In this document: in pieces, positions 9,116-17,966 of the stretch
Position numbering within the stretch: position 1 is the stretch's first letter
Layout: the number at the start of each line of letters is the position of its first letter
Assembly (NCBI GenBank): GCA_964423645.1
Contig: CAYRFE010000007.1
Span: 1 to 64,000, forward strand
Length of the DNA stretch: 64,000 nt
Source of the DNA: CAYRFE01 sp964423645 [NCBI: uncultured bacterium]
GTDB taxonomy: Bacteria; Macinerneyibacteriota; Macinerneyibacteria; Macinerneyibacteriales
Reading direction: 5' to 3'
Notes under the pieces: generated by a model
Seen by the model: only the letters and a program-made list of their open reading frames with translations
What the model was told of the DNA's origin: nothing
Databases searched by the model: none
Translations under genes and position numbers: made by a program

Positions 9116-11401
9116 ATGCAGGAAGTAGCAACTGAATTGGGCAAAATTATTTTTATTGGGAACTATTCTCCTCGAAAATGCGGAATTGCGACGTTTACAA
9201 CGGATTTATGCGAGTCATTTGCGTTAAAAAATCCCGGCACGACGTGCCAAGTTGTAGCAATTACAGATACTCCCAATGAGTATAAATATCCTGAACGAGT
9301 GTGTTTTGAGATCGCAGAACAGTCAATAGATTCGTATAAGCTTGCTGCTGAATATATCAACATGTCTGGTGCGGACGCTGTGTGCCTTGAACATGAATAC
9401 GGCATATTTGGCGGGCCTTCGGGAAGTTATATTCTTACATTACTTCGTTCTATTCATGTACCTATAATAACAACATTTCATACTATTCTTCTATCGCCGA
9501 CAACACAACAAGAACGTGTATTATTAGAGATTGCGAATCTTTCACATGGTATTATCGCAATGACGCAGAAATCAGCCGAGCTCTTGAATACGCGATACGG
9601 AATATCTGAAAAAAAGATACAGATTATTCCTCATGGTATACCCGATGTTGAAAGTATCGGATCAAATGATTATAAAGAACAGTTTGCGGTTAACGGAAAA
9701 ACGGTTATGTTAACATTCGGACTTCTTTCACCGAACAAGGGGATTGAATATGTCATACGGGCATTGCCGGAAATTGTTAAAAAATTTCCGTCGGTTCTCT
9801 ATATTGTCGTTGGACAAACGCACCCGAATATTCTCAGAAACGAGGGAGAGAATTACCGTATCGGTTTGCAACAACTCGCCGCTGAGCTTGGTGTTGAAGA
9901 ATATATTCGTTTTCACAACCGATTTGTTCCATTGGAAGATCTTAAGGAGTTCCTCGTTCTGACTGATATTTATATCACACCATATCTTAATGAACAACAG
10001 ATTGTATCGGGCACGCTTGCGTATGCATTCGGCGCAGGAAATGTGGTTGTTTCTACACCATATTGGCATGCGTCAGAGCTTCTTTCAGACGGAAATGGTA
10101 TATTGGTACCGTTTAAAGATTCCGGTGCAATTTCTGATGCAATGATACAGCTTTTAGGTGATGAAAACAAAATAGGTATGATACAGAAGAATGCATTCTG
10201 TTTGGGGAGAGCGATGATATGGGCAACAATTGTAGATAGATATAAAAGTGTGTTTCTATATGCTCAGGATAGCGTGCCTTTGACAGAAAGAAAAAATAAG
10301 TATATTTCCCAGCCGGCTTTGGAAAACCGCGTTCTTCCTGACATTAAAATTGATCATATTGTTCGAATGACTGACAGCACAGGGATTCTTCAGCATGCGC
10401 TCTATAGCGTACCCAATTTTTACGAAGGTTATTGTACTGATGATAATGCCCGTGCGCTTATTTTAACGTCGTATCTTCAGGAAATGGATCCTAAGAGAAC
10501 GCGAGAGATTGAGAAGTACACCTATTCATATTTAGCGTTTTTATCATATGCTTTTTGCAAAAAATCAGGTCGGTTTAAAAACTTTCTCAGTTATCATCGA
10601 GAATGGCTTGAGGAGATCGGCTCTGAAGATAGTCACGGAAGGGCAATCTGGGCTCTCGGGGCATGTATCGGACGAACATGGCAAACAGGCTTTCAAAAAC
10701 TTGCGGGAGAACTTTTTATTCAATCCATAGGCAGTGTTCTTGCTTTCTCATCGCCTCGTGCATGGGCATTTTCTATCATTGGAATATATGAATACATGCG
10801 TCTTTTTCCTGACAACGGTAGTGTTCGTGCTATTTGGGGTGAACTGGCATCAAGACTTCATGATTTATATTTGCGCCACAGACACCCTAAGTGGTTATGG
10901 TTTGAAGGCACAATGTCATATGATAATGCAAAGTTATCACATGCGCTGTTGGTGAGCGGGTGGTTTCTGCATAATGAGGTAATGTTCAATGACGGTTTGG
11001 AATCACTTGGGTGGTTGTGTCAAGTTCAAACAGATACGCGGAATAATTTCATGCCGGTTGGATCGGATTTTGTTTATTCATATATGGGAGAAAGACCGGT
11101 GTATGATCAACAGCCCATCGAAGCACACGCAACTGTTTCCGCATGTCTTGAAGCATATCGCATTACAAAAGATATACTCTGGTATGATACGGCATGGAAA
11201 ACCTTTCAATGGTTTACCGGCAGGAATTCCTTATATGAAAGTCTGTATGATCCATATACAGGCGGGTGTTGTGACGGATTACACCGAGATCGCGTGAATA
11301 TGAATCAAGGTGCTGAGAGTACTATTGTTTTTCTTTTAGCACTTGCTGAAATGACGTCAATTAGCAATGAATTGAAGAGCTTGAAAGAGCCTTTTCTATA
11401 A
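9116..11401 (+). CDS. GT4-family glycosyltransferase fused to a C-terminal (alpha/alpha)-barrel-like domain
   Basis: Cytoplasmic protein of 761 residues. Residues 1-390 are a GT-B, family 4 glycosyltransferase: N-terminal 'NYSPRKCGIATFTTDL', 'PHGIPD', 'FGLLSPNKGIEYVIRALP' and the donor-site region 'STPYWHASELLSDGNGILV'. Residues about 400-761 form a second, helical domain ('YCTDDNARALILTSYL', 'DSHGRAIWALGACIGRTW', 'VYDQQPIEAHATVSACLEAY') that looks like an (alpha/alpha) toroid of the kind seen in glycoside hydrolases and phosphorylases. It is followed after 14 bp by a GH130-like gene; the pair suggests synthesis and turnover of a mannose-type oligosaccharide. Donor and acceptor are not known. 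The start is preceded by GGAGAGG at 10-bp spacing. Confidence 0.85.
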   Translation: MQEVATELGKIIFIGNYSPRKCGIATFTTDLCESFALKNPGTTCQVVAITDTPNEYKYPERVCFEIAEQSIDSYKLAAEYINMSGADAVCLEHEYGIFGGPSGSYILTLLRSIHVPIITTFHTILLSPTTQQERVLLEIANLSHGIIAMTQKSAELLNTRYGISEKKIQIIPHGIPDVESIGSNDYKEQFAVNGKTVMLTFGLLSPNKGIEYVIRALPEIVKKFPSVLYIVVGQTHPNILRNEGENYRIGLQQLAAELGVEEYIRFHNRFVPLEDLKEFLVLTDIYITPYLNEQQIVSGTLAYAFGAGNVVVSTPYWHASELLSDGNGILVPFKDSGAISDAMIQLLGDENKIGMIQKNAFCLGRAMIWATIVDRYKSVFLYAQDSVPLTERKNKYISQPALENRVLPDIKIDHIVRMTDSTGILQHALYSVPNFYEGYCTDDNARALILTSYLQEMDPKRTREIEKYTYSYLAFLSYAFCKKSGRFKNFLSYHREWLEEIGSEDSHGRAIWALGACIGRTWQTGFQKLAGELFIQSIGSVLAFSSPRAWAFSIIGIYEYMRLFPDNGSVRAIWGELASRLHDLYLRHRHPKWLWFEGTMSYDNAKLSHALLVSGWFLHNEVMFNDGLESLGWLCQVQTDTRNNFMPVGSDFVYSYMGERPVYDQQPIEAHATVSACLEAYRITKDILWYDTAWKTFQWFTGRNSLYESLYDPYTGGCCDGLHRDRVNMNQGAESTIVFLLALAEMTSISNELKSLKEPFL

Positions 11402-11415
11402 TTCATAGAAAGAAG

Positions 11416-12888
11416 ATGTATATGAAAAAACCCCCACCGCTTGTATCACAAACAAAAATTCTTTTATCGCCGGATTCATCACGCGTGGTTCTACGAAGAT
11501 TTGCTCCTCACCCCGAAAGTCGATTGACAAGTATTATAGGCCGTGTTGTTGCAATGTCGGAAAAAGAGGTCGAGTGTGAATTAAAAAAGATTATTGCTCA
11601 TTTTACTGAACGGCATTTGAACATTGAAGAGACATTTCTTGAACATTATGAATCAGTGAAATCGTTTTGTGATACGGATCGTGAATTATCTGAAACACGG
11701 AAATCATTGATAGGAGCGTATTTTACTCATGAATATTCTATCGAATCGACGGCGCTTTTTAACCCTTCAATTGTTGCGCATCCTGATCAATCCGAGTTGC
11801 CGGAAGGGGCAATGAGATTTATCATGAGTCTTAGAGCGATCGGAGAAGGGCATATTTCTTCACTCATGTTTCGTACCGGAATAATTGATTCTCAAAATAC
11901 AATCTCGTTTGATGAGGTTTCTCGATACGCGGGGGTTGCGCATTTTTTATCGGACTCTCTTTATGACAAACTTACTTTTAAATATAAATTGGCTGAGTTA
12001 GGTTTTGATAATGATTTCTCGAATTCATTTTTTGCACACTTACCTGATTCGTTTACCATACAAAGGCTACAAGAGGAGTTATCAGCATTTGTCCACCAGA
12101 AGCACCGTTATTCTGAAAGTGATAAACTTGTTCATGATAAAATCACGTGGCTTGCTTTTTCCAATTATGTCGTATCGATGCCTGCGCATCAACCGTTGTC
12201 CTACGGAATTGTCTTTCCCGCATCGCCGGCAGAAAAAAACGGGATTGAAGACGCTCGATTTGTGAGGTTTGTTGATGATGACGGTTCTATCCAATATTAT
12301 GCGACGTATACTGCGTATGACGGCAGAGTTGTTCTTCCGCAACTAATCGAGACTGATTTTAAAAATTTTAAAATGATTACACTCAACGGAAAAGCGATAA
12401 AAAATAAAGGGATGGCTCTTTTTCCTCGCAAAATAAACGGAAAATTTGCAATGCTCTCGCGTCAAGACAATGACAGTATATTTCTTATGTACTCGGATAA
12501 TATCCATTTTTGGCAAGAAGCACAACGGATAGTTCGCCCAAAATATGAATGGGAGTTTATCCAAATAGGAAATTGCGGCTCGCCAATCGAAACTGAAGAA
12601 GGATGGCTTGTGCTCACGCATGGAGTAGGGGCGATCAGGCAATATGCAATAGGTGCGATTTTATTGGATCGTGCAGATCCTTCAAAGGTCATCGGACGAC
12701 TTTCTAAGCCACTGCTTGTTCCGTGTGATTCTTTTCGGGACGGATATGTTCCGAATGTGGTGTATACATGCGGTTGTATAGTTCATCATGCTAAGCTGAT
12801 AATTCCGTATGCATTTTCGGATTTGAGAACGACAGTAGCGATTGTTGATTTGCAGCAACTGTTACACTTACTTACAACGAAGGCATAA
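11416..12888 (+). CDS. GH130-like beta-mannoside phosphorylase/hydrolase
   Basis: Protein of 490 residues with the five-bladed beta-propeller signatures of the GH130 family (PH1107-related): 'GIEDARFVRF', 'KNKGMALFPRKI', 'NCGSPIETEEGWLVLTHGVG' and 'DGYVPNVVYTCG'. Known GH130 members phosphorolyse or hydrolyse beta-mannosides. About 140 extra N-terminal residues place it in the long subgroup often found next to GT4 enzymes. There is no signal peptide, so it acts in the cytoplasm. Whether it is a phosphorylase or a hydrolase cannot be decided here. Translational coupling with the upstream transferase (14-bp gap) implies one pathway. Confidence 0.82.
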   Translation: MYMKKPPPLVSQTKILLSPDSSRVVLRRFAPHPESRLTSIIGRVVAMSEKEVECELKKIIAHFTERHLNIEETFLEHYESVKSFCDTDRELSETRKSLIGAYFTHEYSIESTALFNPSIVAHPDQSELPEGAMRFIMSLRAIGEGHISSLMFRTGIIDSQNTISFDEVSRYAGVAHFLSDSLYDKLTFKYKLAELGFDNDFSNSFFAHLPDSFTIQRLQEELSAFVHQKHRYSESDKLVHDKITWLAFSNYVVSMPAHQPLSYGIVFPASPAEKNGIEDARFVRFVDDDGSIQYYATYTAYDGRVVLPQLIETDFKNFKMITLNGKAIKNKGMALFPRKINGKFAMLSRQDNDSIFLMYSDNIHFWQEAQRIVRPKYEWEFIQIGNCGSPIETEEGWLVLTHGVGAIRQYAIGAILLDRADPSKVIGRLSKPLLVPCDSFRDGYVPNVVYTCGCIVHHAKLIIPYAFSDLRTTVAIVDLQQLLHLLTTKA

Positions 12889-13007
12889 GAATGCATGGTT
12901 AATTGGCGCAAGTGATGTTAATGAGCATTACACGATATGTTATACTAAATAAAAAATGAATGTATTTTTATATTGCGTAACCCGAAGTATTGTGATTTAA
13001 TCTGTTT

Positions 13008-13928
13008 ATGGCAGGATTTGACGAACGCGACACTTTATTTTCACGCATGGAACTTGAAGAAGGCAGTGCATGGTATGTAGATTATTATACTCGTCATCCT
13101 GAACGTAAGGCATGTGATGATGCATTTCGCCACTATCAAACAACATTTTCCGATGATACGCCTCTGCGCAGTATGATTGATGCGACGTTTTCTCTTCTTG
13201 AAAAAATGCGCCCCTTCACGCGCGGAGAATCGTCTTCATTACGGCGGGATATTTCACCTGAAGAGGCGACTCGACTTTTACAGACCTGTGCCGAATCATA
13301 CGGTGCAGTGTTGTTTGGTTCGGCGCAGCTTGGTGACGCATGTTTCTATTCCACGCGAGGACGCGGCGATGAATACGGTGATCCCGTTGAAGTGCCCGGA
13401 AAACAAGGAATAGTTTTTGCAGTAAAAATGAGTCTCGAGGAGATTGCAGAAGCTCCGAATCCTCGTGCTGCCGCAGAAGTAGTGAATGGGTATATGCGTG
13501 TGGCAGTGATAGGTCTGGTTCTCGCTGAAATTATTCGCGAATGGGGATGGGATGCGGCATGCACAATGGACGGCCGAGCGGATGTTGTGTTGCCGGTAGC
13601 AGCACGTTTTGCAGGACTCGGTTCGATAGGGCGTTCGGGATTACTCCTTACCGATGACTACGGGCCGTGTGTGCGGTTGGGCGCAGTACTTACCGATATG
13701 CCGCTTGTACGAACACCTCGTAAGCCGTGTACAGCGTCGAAAGTATGCCTTACCTGTAAAAAATGTGCGGTATTGTGTCCCGCGCAAGCTATAGATACGA
13801 CGATGTCAGAAAAAGGGCAATTTGCCAAAGTGGACGATGATGCGTGTTTTACCAAATGGAAAGAATACGGCACCGATTGCGGGTTGTGTATTGCCAATTG
13901 CCCGTTATCACAAATCTCACGGGCATAA
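13008..13928 (+). CDS. QueG/reductive-dehalogenase-like protein with two [4Fe-4S] clusters
   Basis: Cytoplasmic protein of 306 residues. The section 'GLGSIGRSGLLLTDDYGPC' followed by 'RLGAVLTDMPL' matches the conserved core of epoxyqueuosine reductase and reductive dehalogenases, enzymes that use cobalamin and two [4Fe-4S] clusters. The C-terminus has two cluster motifs: 'CLTCKKCAVLCP' and 'CGLCIANCP' with an upstream Cys in 'DDACFTKW'. It is shorter than typical QueG (about 380) and lacks the HEAT-repeat tail. It stands alone with no queuosine or dehalogenation genes nearby, and there is no Tat signal, so it is not a classical respiratory dehalogenase. Substrate unknown. The start lacks an evident ribosome-binding site. 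Confidence 0.75.
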   Translation: MAGFDERDTLFSRMELEEGSAWYVDYYTRHPERKACDDAFRHYQTTFSDDTPLRSMIDATFSLLEKMRPFTRGESSSLRRDISPEEATRLLQTCAESYGAVLFGSAQLGDACFYSTRGRGDEYGDPVEVPGKQGIVFAVKMSLEEIAEAPNPRAAAEVVNGYMRVAVIGLVLAEIIREWGWDAACTMDGRADVVLPVAARFAGLGSIGRSGLLLTDDYGPCVRLGAVLTDMPLVRTPRKPCTASKVCLTCKKCAVLCPAQAIDTTMSEKGQFAKVDDDACFTKWKEYGTDCGLCIANCPLSQISRA

Positions 13929-14232
13929 TTTACGCCATATCAATCAGTCGATTTTTTAAAGATGAGAGTTTTGAAAAATTATTATTTTTATGATTTGTGC
14001 CCCCCCCTCCCGTGAAAAATCGGGAGGCGGGCAGAAAGATCTTCTGCTCCTACAAAAATTCCCAATGTCGCGGCGCATAGTATCGGGCAGGGACAAGCCC
14101 TGCCCCTACGGTCCCCAAACCCCTATTTAGGAAAAATAGAAAAATGAAAAAATAGAATGTCCAAAGGTCCCAAGATACGTATGTGTGTGGTGCATATACT
14201 CGTATAACCACTGAAATCGCTGCAATATGAAT
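13929..14232. repeat. intergenic region with composite palindromic repeat, copy A (inverted orientation)
   Basis: No gene is seen. The reverse complement of about 13992-14165 matches the elements at 43081-43262 and 53446-53585. Visible parts are: a 7-bp palindrome CCTCCCG/CGGGAGG (14006-14012 and 14021-14027); the string 'gcgggcagaaagatcttctg' (14026-14045), mirrored in copy B; and a perfect 8-bp hairpin GGGCAGGG/CCCTGCCC (14085-14092 and 14098-14105). Next comes a 'ccccaaacccctatttagg' motif that corresponds to the 'ggggtgtggggac' arm of the other copies. Confidence 0.7.
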
Positions 14233-14261
14233 AAAAAAACCCGGCAGTTGCCCGCCGGGTT
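14233..14261 (-). terminator. rho-independent terminator of gdhA
   Basis: Read on the minus strand: AACCCGGC / GCCGGGTT stem (14238-14245 with 14254-14261), 8-base loop, then seven T residues. It lies about 22 bp after the gdhA stop. Confidence 0.92.
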
Positions 14262-14283
14262 GTAGAGTTATTGAAACAAATAA

Positions 14284-15624
14284 TTAAACAAGACCCTGGT
14301 CGATCATTGCATCAGCGACTTTTTTGAAGCCTGCAATGTTTGCACCGGTAACATAGTCACCCGGTACGCCGTATTCTTTAGAAGCTTCAAGCGCTGCGGT
14401 ATGAATATTAATCATGATCTGATGTAATTTTTCGTCAACTTCTTTTGCAGTCCAGCTTAAACGCATGCTGTTCTGGCTCATTTCAAGACCTGATGTGGCT
14501 ACGCCGCCTGCATTAGATGCTTTTCCGGGCGCAAAAAGAGTTTTTGCTTTGCGGAATACTTCGATCGCTTCAAGTGTTGATGACATGTTTGAACCTTCGC
14601 CGACAGCGAGAACGCCGTTTTTAACGAGGGTAGCAGCGTCGTCAGCATTGAGTTCGTTTTGAGTCGCACATGGCAATGCGATGTCGCACTTAACTTCCCA
14701 AGGACGTTTGCCTGCGATAAACGGAACTTTAAACTTATCTGCATAATCCTGAACTTTATTTCTGCCGCTCGAGCGCATTTCAAGCATGTATTCGATCTTG
14801 TCGCCTTTGATACCGTCTTTGTCGTGAATATATCCGTCCGGTCCGGAAAGAGTAACTACTTTTCCGCCGAGTTGGGTTACTTTTTGAGCAGCACCCCATG
14901 CAACGTTACCGAAACCTGATACAGTGGCGATTTTGCCTTCGAGAGATTGTTTTTTTGTTTTCAACATCTCATCAACGAAATATACCAAACCGAAACCGGT
15001 AGCTTCAGGACGCATCAAGCTTCCGCCCCAGTTACGACCTTTTCCGGTGAGAACGCCGGTAAATTCGTTCTGAAGTTTCTTATACATACCGAACATATAA
15101 CCGATCTCACGTCCGCCTACGCCGATGTCGCCTGCAGGAACGTCAAGGTCAGCGCCGATATGACGGAAAAGTTCAGCCATGAAAGCTTGGCAAAAACGCA
15201 TGACTTCAGCGTCGGACTTGCCGTTAGGATCGAAATCGGAACCGCCTTTACCGCCACCCATAGGAAGACCGGTAAGACTGTTTTTAAATATCTGTTCGAA
15301 GCCGAGGAATTTCAAAATGCTCAAGTTAACTGATTTATGGAAACGGAGACCGCCTTTGTAAGGACCGATGGCACTGTTATACTGCACACGATAGCCTCTA
15401 TTGACTTGTGGGCGACCTTTGTCGTCCATCCATACTACACGGAATGTGATAATACGTTCCGGTTCTACGAGACGTTCAAGAATTTTGTGTTTTTCATACT
15501 TAGGTTCTTTTTCAACAATGAGGCTCAGAGATTCAAGAATTTCGGTAGCCGCCTGAATAAATTCCTTTTCCCACGGATTTCTTTTGCGAAGATCCTTCAG
15601 CACTTTTTCGGTGTACTTGCTCAT
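14284..15624 (-). CDS. gdhA: NADP-type glutamate dehydrogenase
   Basis: Hexameric enzyme of nitrogen assimilation, interconverting 2-oxoglutarate plus ammonium with glutamate. The 446-residue length is typical for the bacterial NADP enzyme. The substrate-binding and catalytic part is 'KGGLRFHKSVNLSILKFLGFEQIFKN' read in two parts: 'KGGLRFHKSVN' and 'FEQIFKNSLTGLPMGGGKGG' containing the catalytic lysine. It continues with 'AGDIGVGGREIGYMFG'. The nucleotide domain has 'ATVSGFGNVAWGAAQK'. The start at 15624 is supported by AAGGAGGGG 3-10 bp upstream. Monocistronic, with its own terminator. Confidence 0.97.
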   Translation of the reverse strand: MSKYTEKVLKDLRKRNPWEKEFIQAATEILESLSLIVEKEPKYEKHKILERLVEPERIITFRVVWMDDKGRPQVNRGYRVQYNSAIGPYKGGLRFHKSVNLSILKFLGFEQIFKNSLTGLPMGGGKGGSDFDPNGKSDAEVMRFCQAFMAELFRHIGADLDVPAGDIGVGGREIGYMFGMYKKLQNEFTGVLTGKGRNWGGSLMRPEATGFGLVYFVDEMLKTKKQSLEGKIATVSGFGNVAWGAAQKVTQLGGKVVTLSGPDGYIHDKDGIKGDKIEYMLEMRSSGRNKVQDYADKFKVPFIAGKRPWEVKCDIALPCATQNELNADDAATLVKNGVLAVGEGSNMSSTLEAIEVFRKAKTLFAPGKASNAGGVATSGLEMSQNSMRLSWTAKEVDEKLHQIMINIHTAALEASKEYGVPGDYVTGANIAGFKKVADAMIDQGLV

Positions 15625-15730
15625 AACCCCTCCTTACAGGTTTAACTGTATTTTTAAAACACCTTAACTGTGTTTTTCCTCCCCAATGGTAGCCATATGA
15701 GATTTCATTGTCAAGAAAAAACGGTTATTA

Positions 15731-15758
15731 TTGCTTTTTTTTGGCATTCTGCTATACT
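15731..15758 (+). promoter_or_regulatory. sigma70-type promoter candidate for the dGTPase/riboflavin run
   Basis: TTGCTT (15731-15736) and TATACT (15753-15758) with a 16-bp spacer, ending 17 bp before the start codon at 15776. The close distance leaves almost no leader and no space for an FMN riboswitch. Confidence 0.5.
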
Positions 15759-15775
15759 TTTTCGTGGAGGGACAT

Positions 15776-16906
15776 ATGTATAGTATATCTCGTTTAGGAA
15801 TGAATAATATTCATTCTCAAGGTCGCTTGCATCGAGAGAAGTTTCATGATCGTCGAGGATGTTTCGAACGTGATCGGGATCGAATCATTCACAGCGAAGC
15901 ATTTCGAAAATTAGAATACAAAACACAGGTATTTATTAATCATGCCGACGATTATTTTCGCACGCGGTTAACCCATACTATGGAAGTCGCACAGATTGCG
16001 AGAGGTATCGCAAAAATGCTTCGGGTGAATATGGAACTCGTTGAGGCGATCGCTTTAGCGCATGATCTCGGGCATACACCATTCGGTCATACCGGTGAGG
16101 AGATTTTAAATACGCTGGTACACGATTTCGGCGGGTTTGAACACAATATGCAGAGTTATCGTGTAGTGACCTATCTTGAAGAAAGGTATCCTGATTTTCG
16201 GGGATTAAACCTGACCTTCGAGACACTTGAGGGTATTATTAAACACTCTACACCATTTGATTCGCCGCACACTCAGGTGTTGCATGAGATTTTTGATATG
16301 ACCAAACAACCTACTATTGAAGCACAGATCATTGATTATGCTGATGAGATCGCGTATTTAAATCATGATCTGGACGATGGCTTGTTTTCAGGTCTTCTTA
16401 CGTGGGAAGAACTTGAGACGGTTACTGTCTGGCAAGAAACGGTACGAAAGATACGCAGGCGTTTCCCTACATGTGACGATAAAGATATCATTAAGCACCG
16501 TGTCGTGAGCATGATCATTTCACTTTTTATGAACGATCTCGTCGATTTTACTCGTGCCGGAATAAAACGTAACCATATTGAGACCGTTGAGGATGTGCGG
16601 TTGCACCGGTCACGTTTGGTAGGACTGAACCCTGAGATCAATACCAAAAAAAATGAATTGCGTGCATTTCTCTATAAAAAAATGTATTTTCACCCTAATG
16701 TTGAGCGTATGCGTATCACGGCGGACCGCTGTATAAAAACATTGTTTGAGATTTATATGGACCATCCGACGATATTGCCGCAAAAATACCGGAAAGAACT
16801 TGACAAGGGCGAGACCGCTCGCGAACGAATTGTCGCTGATGCGATCGCAGGAATGACAGACCGGGCTGCATTAGAAGAATATCGGAGGCTTCATAGTGGT
16901 TTGTGA
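15776..16906 (+). CDS. dgt: deoxyguanosinetriphosphate triphosphohydrolase-like protein (HD domain)
   Basis: Cytoplasmic enzyme of the dGTPase family, hydrolysing dNTPs to deoxynucleosides and triphosphate. 376 residues, as in the type 2 (dGTPase-like) subfamily. The N-terminus has 'GRLHREKFHDRRGCFERDRDR' shortened forms: 'HDRRGCFERDRDRIIHS', 'FRKLEYKTQVF'. HD-domain metal ligands are His67 ('TRLTHTMEVAQIA'), His96-Asp97 ('AHDLGHTPFGHTGE') and an Asp in 'IDYADEIAYLNHDLDD'. The start at 15776 is chosen for GGAGGG 4 bp upstream; a longer frame from 15731 has no such site. It overlaps ribD by 11 bp, so it heads the riboflavin run. Confidence 0.9.
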   Translation: MYSISRLGMNNIHSQGRLHREKFHDRRGCFERDRDRIIHSEAFRKLEYKTQVFINHADDYFRTRLTHTMEVAQIARGIAKMLRVNMELVEAIALAHDLGHTPFGHTGEEILNTLVHDFGGFEHNMQSYRVVTYLEERYPDFRGLNLTFETLEGIIKHSTPFDSPHTQVLHEIFDMTKQPTIEAQIIDYADEIAYLNHDLDDGLFSGLLTWEELETVTVWQETVRKIRRRFPTCDDKDIIKHRVVSMIISLFMNDLVDFTRAGIKRNHIETVEDVRLHRSRLVGLNPEINTKKNELRAFLYKKMYFHPNVERMRITADRCIKTLFEIYMDHPTILPQKYRKELDKGETARERIVADAIAGMTDRAALEEYRRLHSGL

Positions 16907-17966
16907 TAATCCGTTTATGACTCGTGCACTTGATTGTGCGCGCATGTCTGATGCTTCCGTGCAACCGAATCCGTATGTGGGGGCAGTGATCGTAAAGAAT
17001 GGCACCATACTCGCTGAGGGGCGACATGAGTGTTTCGGTGAGCCACACGCTGAAGTGAATGCACTATTACAATGTAGTGATCCCAAGGGTGCCGACATGT
17101 ACGTGACACTCGAACCGTGCAGTCATTTCGGGAAAACACCTCCGTGTACCGATGCGATCATAAACGCCGGAATTTCACGAGTATTTGTCGCGATGGAAGA
17201 TCCCAATCCGTTGGTCGGAGGAGCGGGTATCCGAAAACTTATGCGGGCGGGTATTGAGGTCATCGTCGGTATGGGTGAAAATGAGGCGCGAGCGCTCAAT
17301 AAAATTTTTGTTAAAAATATTGCAACGAAAAAGCCATACATCATTGTCAAATACGCGATGTCCGCCGACGGGTATATTGCAGGTAAAAACGGTGACTCAA
17401 AATGGCTTTCCAATGAAGAGAGCAGAAAACTTGTCCACACTGTGCGCCACAATGTACAGGCGGTGCTTGTGGGAAGCGGTACAATCGTTGCAGATGATCC
17501 TCTCCTGACCGCTCGATTACACGAAGACGGATTCCAACCGCGGCCGATTATTCTTGATATTCGGGGAGATCTTCCTCATCCTCATTTTCAGGCATTGCGT
17601 AAAGATGCAATAATTGTTACTGCGAACGAAAAATTACTTGCACAAACTGATGCGAAAGTCTATACTATTCCAAAAAAGGAGCGCTTAGCGGACGTTTTAT
17701 TTGATGTTTTTGCGCGCGAATCAGTTTCATCAATTCTTGTTGAAGGAGGATCGCGTACAATAGGGTTTTTTATCGGCGAGCAAATGTTCGACGAAGTGAT
17801 GGTATTTATATGTCCGTTGTTTTTATTGGGAGGGACAACTGCTTCTCAAAGAGGGGATGGCGTAAAGGTTTCGGATGCGCAACGACTTTGTCGTACCGAA
17901 GTGCAAACGATCGGCGATACGATTTTATTGAAGGGATATAGAGAAAATGTTTACGGGCTTGGTTGA
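16896..17966 (+). CDS. ribD: bifunctional riboflavin biosynthesis deaminase/reductase
   Basis: Catalyses two steps after GTP cyclohydrolase II: deamination of the pyrimidine ring and reduction of the ribosyl side chain. 356 residues. The N-terminal cytidine-deaminase fold has zinc ligands His51 with Glu53 ('EPHAEVNALL'), Cys75 and Cys84 ('PCSHFGKTPPC'). The C-terminal RibD_C reductase (about 145-356) begins 'YIIVKYAMSADGYIAG' and has 'LVEGGSRTIGFFI'. The start is GTG at 16896 with GGAGG 7 bp upstream. It overlaps the previous gene by 11 bp and ribE by 20 bp. Confidence 0.96.
   Translation: MVCDNPFMTRALDCARMSDASVQPNPYVGAVIVKNGTILAEGRHECFGEPHAEVNALLQCSDPKGADMYVTLEPCSHFGKTPPCTDAIINAGISRVFVAMEDPNPLVGGAGIRKLMRAGIEVIVGMGENEARALNKIFVKNIATKKPYIIVKYAMSADGYIAGKNGDSKWLSNEESRKLVHTVRHNVQAVLVGSGTIVADDPLLTARLHEDGFQPRPIILDIRGDLPHPHFQALRKDAIIVTANEKLLAQTDAKVYTIPKKERLADVLFDVFARESVSSILVEGGSRTIGFFIGEQMFDEVMVFICPLFLLGGTTASQRGDGVKVSDAQRLCRTEVQTIGDTILLKGYRENVYGLG

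Noticed and set aside
15640-15776. FMN riboswitch before the riboflavin genes
   Set aside because: The promoter candidate ends 17 bp before the first start codon, ribD overlaps the upstream gene, and no FMN-element core was recognised.
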